Assembly (NCBI GenBank): GCA_000320545.1
Contig: ADNK01000166.1
Span: 1-32,500 of the forward strand
Length of the DNA stretch: 32,500 nucleotides
Direction: 5' to 3'
Source of the DNA: Bigelowiella natans CCMP2755
Lineage: Eukaryota; Cercozoa; Chlorarachniophyceae
Below the pieces are notes generated by a model. That model was not told the origin of the DNA. It saw only the letters and a list, made by a program, of their open reading frames with translations, and did no database searches. Below are positions 20,448-29,538 of the stretch, piece after piece. How positions within the stretch are numbered: position 1 is the stretch's first letter; each line of letters begins with the position of its first letter. The position numbers and the translations under genes are program-made.

Positions 20448-20710
20448 TGTGGTACAAAAGTCTAAAGGAACAAAAAGTAACAATCATTACGGGCTGCAAA
20501 TTGTCACAAGGGAATATCGGCGTAACCCTGAAATTACCGTCTGGAACGGTGCGTCTATTTTCGAATTTTCCTTCAAGACCGTTCCCATCTCAGCGCATGT
20601 GTTTGATTTGGATGCAAACGTTGTCATGAACATGGAACAATTTCACTACAGCATCAACACTGTCTAGCTGTGCATGTGCCTGTGCATTTGCATGCACGTG
20701 TGTGCGAATC

Positions 20711-20714
20711 TACA

Positions 20715-20748
<34 letters not shown>

Positions 20749-20757
20749 CGCGCGCGC
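20711..20757. repeat. 47-base alternating purine-pyrimidine tract, (TG)13 then (CG)8
   Basis: Strict alternation from TACATG through (TG)n into CGCGCG...C. This composition is the classic one for left-handed Z-DNA under negative supercoiling. It lies 264 bases after the S1 gene stop. Confidence 0.9.
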
Positions 20758-21112
20758 TTGGTGCCATGTGTGCAAGTTGTTGCTGTCGCTTGCTAGCTTG
20801 CTGCCCACTGTGCGCCATTTGCAGGCTGAGCTCCCAATGAATGCCATGGAAATCAGTGAAAAAAAAAGCCACAAAAGGCAAGTGTGTTGCAATGCATGTC
20901 ACATCGGCACAGCGTTGTGGCCAGCAAGCCAGTTTCCATGTGAGATGCAGTCTGGCAAGCACTCGCTGCTGAGCATGGTCACGTGTCACGGCAGTTTGTT
21001 GTCAAATCCAGACGACAACTGCATGTGAAAGCAAGTCTGATGCTGTGTCGTGCAGCGTGTTGCACCGTCAGTGGGGCCAGCTGTTGCCACTGCACGCAGC
21101 ACACACAACTGC

Positions 21113-21190
21113 ATGATAGACATGCAATGCACTATGTGTATGACACATATTATGATAGACATGCAACACACTATGTGCATAATGTACATT
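21113..21190. repeat. 39-base tandem duplication diverged only by transitions
   Basis: Unit 1 (21113-21151) and unit 2 (21152-21190) both start ATGATAGACATGCAA and share CACTATGTG. They agree at 31 of 39 positions, and all eight differences are C/T or A/G. Confidence 0.75.
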
Positions 21191-21237
21191 GTGCATTGCT
21201 GTGTCTGTCATCTGTGACACAACATGCAAACATGCAC

Positions 21238-21355
21238 GATGCAATGAGCAGCACTCATCACGCAATGACAACGTCATGATGGTCTGCACCATGCACGCAA
21301 TGAGCAGCAATCATGACAACATTTTGATGACACTCCATGCGCACAATGAACAGCA
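21238..21355. repeat. Loose direct repeats around GCAATGAGCAGCA
   Basis: GCAATGAGCAGCA recurs at about 21240 and 21298, and ACAATGAACAGCA at about 21340. They are part of the same low-complexity ATGCA-rich stretch. Confidence 0.5.
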
Positions 21356-21616
21356 TGCATCACTGGTCACAACGCTTTCATGGTCTCCATGCACGTGGCA
21401 ATCCCTGCACCAGGACTGAGGTCCTCACCAAGCTTGTTTAGACAACGACAAAGACAACGATGAAAAACAACGTTTCCAAGTGGGTGTTGCAAGACACTTG
21501 CAAGGAAAGCATGACTCATCAAAAACTGCGAGTGAAAATGGCTTCATGCAAATCTCAGGATGAAAGAGCTGGCAGGAAATGGGATGAGAAGGAACACATC
21601 GATGATGAATGGATGA

Positions 21617-21647
21617 GTGAACAATGAACAATGAACAATGAACAATG
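21617..21647. repeat. Four tandem copies of a 7-mer, TGAACAA
   Basis: GTGAACAATGAACAATGAAC continues for four units and breaks into TGATGAC, where the dispersed repeat copy begins. Confidence 0.85.
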
Positions 21648-21715
21648 ATGACGAACTACATTTCCAAAATGTTGCAAGACATTTGCAGTGTGCGAAATGC
21701 AGTGCCTCGAACTGG
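21646..21715 (+). repeat. Dispersed repeat, copy 2
   Basis: The compact counterpart of 17813-17935, in the same orientation: ACATTTCCAAAATGTT, ACATTTGCA, GCGAAATGCAGTGCCTCGAA. It lacks the CTAG cluster and hairpin found in copy 1. Confidence 0.5.
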
Positions 21716-22103
21716 CTTCAGTGAGGACTGTGACTAGCAAATCAACTAGCTGGTTTTTCAAAATGGCATGATTCAGTCATTGTGAAGCAATGACACTAGG
21801 AACATGTCCTTTTTATCCTGTGTGCAAATGCAAGTTCACTGCTGACAATGTCTCTGTGGACAGAATTGACAAGATGAACAACTGAAGGGTAGAACTTAAC
21901 ATTTGTGGGAGCATAACATCGGAGGAATATCAGATATAATTTGGTCCAAAGAAATCGCATCTAACGACAACATCCACCTCACCTACATCCGGTTCAGCCA
22001 GCCCCCGGGCTGCTCTTCGACACATAACAAAGAGCGTGTTGGACGGGCGAAGGCCTCACAGCGAGCCTGCAACTAACACCCTGCAAGCGGGAAGGCGGGT
22101 TAG

Positions 22104-22607
22104 GTGGCATCTGGGCTATTGTTTGACTGGAAAGCGGCGGTGGTCATTGGGTTCCGAACTGCAAATATAACCGACACCGAAACGCTTCCTTCTTCCGGAT
22201 TGAAGGGGGAGGACACAATATCAACGACGAACGAGAAAGCTAAGAGGAAGGGAAAACAGCGGAGGAGGGGGGGGAAAGCAACCGCCTCTAACTTTCGAGC
22301 ACATGACTGGTCAAGTAAGAAGACTCTGAGAACGGCCGAGCTTGCGTCGTCACACTGAGCATGGGTAATAGAAGAAATGTATTCGACGGGGTTGAGCTCA
22401 TGAGGAAGTGAAGTCATGGTATCGTGGGTGCAACAACAGCTGAATAAAATTTGATATTGGTTTTTGCATGTTTGGGTTGTGTATGTGATACTTTCACAGA
22501 TCTAACGCCACTGCCATCAGCTCGGACGAAGGCGTCCGAGACCTCTGCCCTTAGTGGCATTGGAATTAGCGAGATAGATGAGCTCTTTAAGGACATGAGC
22601 AATGTGC

Positions 22608-22646
<39 letters not shown>

Positions 22647-24212
22647 TGTATGTGTTTGTGCGCGCGCGTTATTCTTCTTGTCATGATCATGCTGAGCAAT
22701 TTTATGGCTTGTCTTGTATTTCGGGTGATAGGAGGCGGACACCATCATAGAAACGAACATGAGCTTTGTCCGACCGACTGAAAATGCGAAAGATGATGAC
22801 GAGGACAAGAAGAAGAAGGAGGAGGGGGAAAGCAAAGGAGGGGAGGGAAATAAAACAAAGACAGAGCAGCCCCCTGTTTCGGCCCGTACCGAAAAAACAG
22901 ATCATACTACACTCACCGACGAATCGAACGACTCTGAATCAGGGTAATAGCTCTCCCCACTCAACTTGAAAATTTGTAACATGGCCTCCGGATGATGAAG
23001 ATCTATGACTTAGTAAATCGGCAATATAGTTTCAAGCGTTCTTGCAGGATACGAAAGTCATCAGTTGTGTGCTTTTCTACGCTATCACTTGCGCATGACT
23101 CGGGCGTAACCCCCAGATATCCCACCCAAAAAATATGAACAGTCTCATTCATTCAGTTGGTTTCACCGTAGTGTCGCAGATCAAAAGCTCTTTTAATAAA
23201 AATCGAGGAGTACTGAGCTCCCACTGTCCATTTTTTCTGTTGTTGTTTGGCCAGGAATAAGTTGAACAAGATGTTGCGCTTCGCATCTATGCTGAGCATA
23301 GATGGGGAAGACAAGAAGAAGCGGAAGAAGCAGCAGCAAGAGCAGCAAAAAAAGCCGCCACAACTTAAGCGCAAGTATACTGCGACGGGTATCTCATTGA
23401 AGACGATCGATTCAATGCCAACCATCTCAGGTGTGTATGCTTTCTCCTTCTTAGAACACCTTTCACAAGGACCCTGTTCTGCTCGCGCGTCACTGACCCT
23501 CCTCTCCTCATTTTCTTCGAGGAGCATGCACACGCGAAAACACACCCAAACGCACACACGCATATTGCTATTCATATCAGGTGCTACTGCGGGGGAAAAT
23601 GCGAAGATGGATAAAAACCGTGAACAACGACGTAATGTGGAGTCCCGCAACCTCGACGAATCAGCTTTTTCGCTCGGCTCATCATTCTCTCTCGGCGCGC
23701 TCTTAGACGACGTTCTTGAGGAGGAGAAGGCGGATGTGGCGGAAGAGAAGACTAATGGAGAGACGAAAGCAACAGGCCCCGGACACCACACTGATAAGAA
23801 TACAGCAAATACAGAGGAGGGAAAGGGGGTTAATACGACGAGTCATGGATCACAGAAAGATGATTCATTGGTGGCGAGGCGTACCGATGATAAGAGCGAC
23901 AAAGCAGGGAGCACAACAACTGGGGCGCTGTTAAAACAGGACGGTGACGAAAGCAATGACAACGGCGATGGAGGTGACGACGGCGACGCTGATGCATCGA
24001 CGGAGGGCCTCACAGCAAATGAATTACTTCTTCGTGGTCTCAGGAAGAAGCATTCCAAACAGCGTCCAAAGAAGAGCAACAGCAATGAGAATAATGACAA
24101 TGTGAAGAATAAAATGGACGAAGGCAAAGGCGACAACGACAACAACGATGACGACGATGACGACGGTGACGATGATAGCAAAGAACGGCCGGAGCAACAT
24201 ACGGGAGAGGTC

Positions 24213-24246
<34 letters not shown>

Positions 24247-24618
24247 CTGACGTTACCCCTGATGCCGAGAAAATAGTCAGTGGCAGCGACAACAACGACG
24301 AAAACAAAAGCAGTGCCAACAATGACGATGCGAAAGCAGCTGCGGATCGCAAGTCAAAGGCACTCAATGGGGAAGATGGTGAGCCCGTCCGTACACAAGC
24401 AGAGGTCACCGCAGCCGACGCTGATGCTGCTGCTGCTGCTACTGCTGCAAATGGCGATGATGATAGCAACGAAAAAGGGCTGGGCAAGAAAAAGAAAGAA
24501 ACCAAAAAGTCATCGATCAGTGAGACTGACAGGATCTTACTAGCAGATCTCGGTAGCCAACTATTAATTTTATGTGAGCGGAGGGTTTATATACAACATA
24601 CGTTTTAAGTTTTTTCGT

Positions 24619-24660
<42 letters not shown>

Positions 24661-27048
24661 CGTGTCTACATGTGGGGTGTGCGAATGCAGGTAGTGAGTT
24701 TTGGTGAAACCCTAAATGGTTGCTGGTTGACCGATTTCACACCAATAAATACGGCTGGAAGTCGTGGTATGAAACGAAATCTTACTTGGCTTCCTGAGTT
24801 TTGTGTCTCGGTTCCCGACTCCTACTTTCGAGCGATACCTTGAAATTCCTTCTTTTTTTTTTTTATCCCGCGTCCTTCTCCTCGCTTTCTCGCCCCCTCC
24901 CCTCTCACCTGCCCCTCTTTCTTCTTTTTGTCCAACCCCAAAAAAAGGGTTGGATCTCCCGTTAGACATGTCTCCGACTTTGACGGGCAAAGATAAAGCT
25001 AAAGACGAGGCGGTTGACGCGACGGGTCTAACAGAAAAAGGTGAAGGAAAAGGGAAGGGAGGAAGAGGAGAGGGGGAACCAGCAACAACAACAGCAGCAG
25101 ACGAAGGAAAAAAACAAAATCAGGAAGAGCCGCAAAAGATCGCGAAAGGCAGCAATAGCAAAAGCCCTGCTGGGAAAGACAAGATCGAGAAAGGGGGTCC
25201 AAACAGCGCCTCCGCAAACGAGACCAATGTCGGGGCTAACGATAAGATTGATAACAAACTGAAACTTCCAAACTCTAGAAAGCTAGCAGCAGCGACAGGA
25301 CCGAAAATGCCTGATTCAGGCCGCTCGCACAGTTCTACGCAAACCGGCAGATCAGAGGGGGCACAAAGCGTCAGCTTGAGGTCGCTCATAGATTTCGATT
25401 TAGATGAAGAAATGAAGCGCCGTGATGATATCGACGCTGAAGATAGTGGCCACCAGAATGGGGAGGGTGACGCTGCAGCGCCTGCAGCTGCTGCTGCCTC
25501 CGCAACAACAACAGGACTTTTCTTCAGGGACCCCAATGAAGGTGCGGATGATTCAGACGAAAAGGGCAACACGAAGAAAAACGGCCTCCTCATCAAATTA
25601 ACATCGCCATCGATGCATGAGGCGATTCTGTCCCACGATGGTGATGATAATGATGAGAGAAAGAATAGCGCAGGAGCTGATCTCGCTGAAGGACAGGTCG
25701 GCAGTAGATCGAAACCAGGTGGGAGGGAAGCAACGACGACCCAAAACGGCCACTCTGATGCAGGAGGCACTCCCAACGGCCCTGGTTATTATTACAACAA
25801 TGAACAGCACATTCCTGCTCGTTCTCATCTGCAACAACGATACCCTCCTCATCACCCAGCTTCAAGCATCTATGCGCAGCAGCAGCAGCAGCAGCAGCAT
25901 CAGCATCATTCCCAGAATTTAGGAGATGGTGGTGCTGATCGAGGATATCGCTCGTATCACACGGGCCAAATTCAACGCTACAAGAGGACTCATCCCTCTC
26001 CGTCTCCTCACCATTACCAGCAGCAGCATCCATTCGGTCAGCATGTTGCACAGGGGGGGGGACATCGTCCCGCTCACTATCATGCAGATGACGACGACGA
26101 CGATGATGACGATGATTTGGTGGCGCTCTTCCATCCTGGCTTTGCAAAGCGGCGTGGAGACCACCACCGTCGTCACGGCCGTCATCATCCGCAGCGCGGG
26201 GTAGAAAGTGTGCAGCCGGGGCAGAGCGGAGGGAGGGGCCGTCCTTCCACAGAGACAATCTCAACAACGGAAGCTGACAGTGCCTATGCGACGCGACTTT
26301 CGCGTGGTGGAGCCCGCGAAAGAAAGAGGGCCTCACGCGCTCGCTACCCTCCCCACGGAACGCAGAACAGCAGCCAAAGAGACAATAGCAGTGGCCGTGG
26401 GAGGGGTGGGAGGTTGCGCAGCAACAGCAGAGACGAAGAAGGTGACCACGCCAGACTGTCAATGTCCTCCTCCTCCTCCACGGACTCCGAGGACCTTCTC
26501 ATGGCACTCAACTCCCTCCCAGCGACGACGTATCCAGCAGCAGCGGCATCAGCAGCAGCTAGAAACCGCCTGACCACAGGCTTTGAGTCTAGTAGGACCG
26601 CGGAGGGCACGCGGAGCTCACGGTTGCATAAGCAGCCCACAGCAGCAGTCATCGCGCCGGATCAGTCGATGCTGCGGCGTGGGCGCCGCAACTTCTTCGG
26701 TGAGAGAAAACGTGATGATGATGCTTCCGAAACGCATCTTGACGGCAGCAGTCTTTGTCGGTACAACGTCGGCATCGTCGAAGCAGATCGTAGCGGTCCC
26801 CGGCACAGGTGCGCGCAGGTGACATGCCCCCTACCCACGCAGCACACCTCGTATGAGAAGGAGGCGGCCATTTTCCACCGATCCGGACCGCCGAAGGACA
26901 TCCGGCTGCATCATGTTTATGGCATGTCGTCGTTGTATCATCATGGCCCGGCGCAAAAGGCCTGGTACTGCGGGCCGAGAAGGGATGGAACTCCAGGCGG
27001 TTTTGTCTTTGCATCGGCAGCGCTTGGAGTTGTGCAACATGAATATAG

Positions 27049-27091
<43 letters not shown>

Positions 27092-27589
27092 ATTTTTCGC
27101 TTTTTTCTTCTCCTCTTCTTCTCTGTCGTACTATATATGTAAGCCTAGTGCCCGTGAATGTGTGTATATATGTTTAAAGCACTTTCTCCTCATCATTTTC
27201 CTTGTGCTGCTGCTGCTCCTTTTTCTTCTTCTTCTTCTTCTTCCTCTTCCTCGTCGTCCCCACCACCTTCCTTTTCGCGCCTAGGCCTCTACGCATCCGC
27301 TCGCACGAGACCACTACCGACCCGATCCAGCGTTTCTTCCGCGGCCACAAATCCGAGCGAATCGAATGCATGGCGCTCAATCGCTCCCGCACCGTGGCAG
27401 CCACCGCGTCCCGGACCCCATCATCGTCGCCATCGTCATCGTCCTTCACCGTTTTCGTCTGGCATCTACATGGTGGGATGCAGCGGGTGTGCTCGTTCCA
27501 GCTCGGATTCGACAACGTCTCGGCCCTGGCCTTCAGCACGGACGACAAGGAGAATGCTCTGTTCGTGGCAGGGAGCCGGTTAGTAGTAA

Positions 27590-27624
<35 letters not shown>

Positions 27625-27993
27625 AGATCGTAGGTGGTTGCGCATGCGGCACGGCCGCACTGAGGCAGAGCTTTATAGACTTTCAGCTGTGATCATGCGA
27701 CTTTATGTGCACGCAGTGTTGGGCTGTCCTTCTCCGCTCTGCTGCTGCTACTTTGTCGTTGAATTACATGTACATTCAGGTGCAACAGGCCGACGTTGAG
27801 CGGCTGGTACTGGCGAGAGCACAAGCACATGATGGACATTCGACTCCCTATTATTAGCTCCTACTCGCAAACGCAGGGGGGGGGCGGGGAAGGAGATGGC
27901 GGCTTTACAGCACCTGGTAGTTAGTAAACTGTGATTGTGTGTGTGTGAGAGAGAGAGAAAGAGAGGGAGAGAGAGAAAGAGAGGAAGAGAGAG

Positions 27994-28033
<40 letters not shown>

Positions 28034-29408
28034 CAACGACGATGAATGTTCCTTGCAGTTTAGCTTCTTTCTTCCCTTATACGCTACGTCTGAGAGCACT
28101 TAACATCATCTATGCTAGCCAATGATTGTGTTCTATGTACCACTACCTGTTTCCCCTTCCCCCCCCCCCCCACTTTCTCTTCTCCAATCATATCCCAACG
28201 TTGGCATCAGGCATTGTTGGAATGTCTGTGGAGTCTATCATCGCAGGAGGAGATCGGTACATTATTGCGTGCTTGTTATTAGCAGCCCTTCGACTGGATG
28301 GAGACCCTCTTCCCTTTTCTTCTATTTCTGGGAATCGTGTCATTTTAATTTGCTTCACCAATATACTGGTTACAACACTTTTAGTTTCTCTGATTTTACC
28401 TCCGTCCCTCCCCTTCCTATCTCTCTATCTCTCTCGCTCGTGATAAGGAGAACGGCAATGTTCCACGTGCTTGTCTGGGGCCGCTGTCACCTCTCCGTGT
28501 CGCTGGTAGGAGAGAACATCGCTTCTTCACAGGCTCTCAGCGTAGAGTCCCTGCCACCGTTACCGCAGCCAGCAGCGGGAGGGGGGGGGAGAAGTTCGGG
28601 GTCAAAACAGGACAAAAAGGCGGCGGCAGCACCGTCACGGCCACGTGGCGCGCATCCGAGCAACTACGGTGGCGGGCAGAAGGAGAAACTGAGCCAGCAC
28701 CTCATCGAGGCGGCGCTCCTCCTCCCTCCCCTCCCTCCTCCTGACCGTTCTTCGGCAGCTTCGAGCACCCAGCTGCTAATCAGCACAGATTGCGGGGCCC
28801 TATATCGGATCGGTGCTAGTGATCTCAACGCCATCGTCGTCAGCGGCGCTCGTCGCCGACTTCCCGCTTCATTCTCCTGGGCTTCCGTGCCGCGGAACGA
28901 CGTCGTTTGCGCCATGTGCGCCGCCAGCAGCGGCCCCAAGGGCGGCCGTGCGCAACACGACAGTATTTTCGCCGCAACGCGGGGCTGGATGCTTCTCGTC
29001 TACTCGGCAATGTCCTCAGCGCCGTTGCAGCCGCACTTCACCGTAAGCTTCAGGGAGTATCGATGCAGGCCGGAGATCTTCCGCTGCTCGCCCGCGCTTG
29101 AGTTTGGGTCGGACGAGGAGATTGTGGATACCCTTCTGGAGGGGGGAGGGCACCGTGCACCGGACGAGTCAGTTCTCCGCCAGCGTGGTAGTGGCGTCGG
29201 TAGGGTGAGGAGAGGGCGAGGGGGTGTTGTCGGAGTCGACGCTTGCTGTGGAAGAGCACTAGTCTCCATGTCCAACAATCAGGTCGACGTCAGAGTAGTA
29301 GTAGTAGTAGTCTTTTGCCATGTGGTGTGCACTCTTCACGTTGTGCTTTTAGTTGTGGTAGCAGTAGCAGTAGCAGCAGCATTATCAGTAGTGAGGCTCA
29401 CGACACAC

Positions 29409-29447
<39 letters not shown>

Positions 29448-29479
29448 CACAAGACACTCAGCCATAGACACCTCGTCTA

Positions 29480-29538
<59 letters not shown>

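Larger units (their letters stand above)
20448..22103. other. Gene-free repeat-rich stretch between S1 gene and EML-like gene
   Basis: It holds a Z-DNA-prone TG/CG tract, ATGCA-rich low-complexity DNA, a 39-base tandem duplication, a 7-base tandem array and a dispersed repeat copy. No exon is well supported. A ten-codon start exon, ATG at 21804 with donor at 21834, would fit the phase of the first EML-like exon, but it is too short to trust. Confidence 0.5.

Noticed and set aside
20986-21420. CRISPR-like or satellite array
   Set aside because: Repeats are irregular in length and spacing and diverged; the genome is eukaryotic.
23843-24505. 220-codon minus-strand frame (Ser, Leu and Cys runs)
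   Set aside because: It is antisense to the phase-consistent low-complexity exon 23581-24573; long antisense frames are expected opposite triplet repeats.
24803-24947. ATG-initiated 5' extension of the large EML-like exon
   Set aside because: The stretch is pyrimidine-rich intron ending in AG at 24946-24947; splicing there keeps phase with the previous exon.
25593-26462. 289-codon minus-strand His/Arg-rich frame
   Set aside because: It is antisense to exon 24948-27048, which has matching splice phases on both sides.
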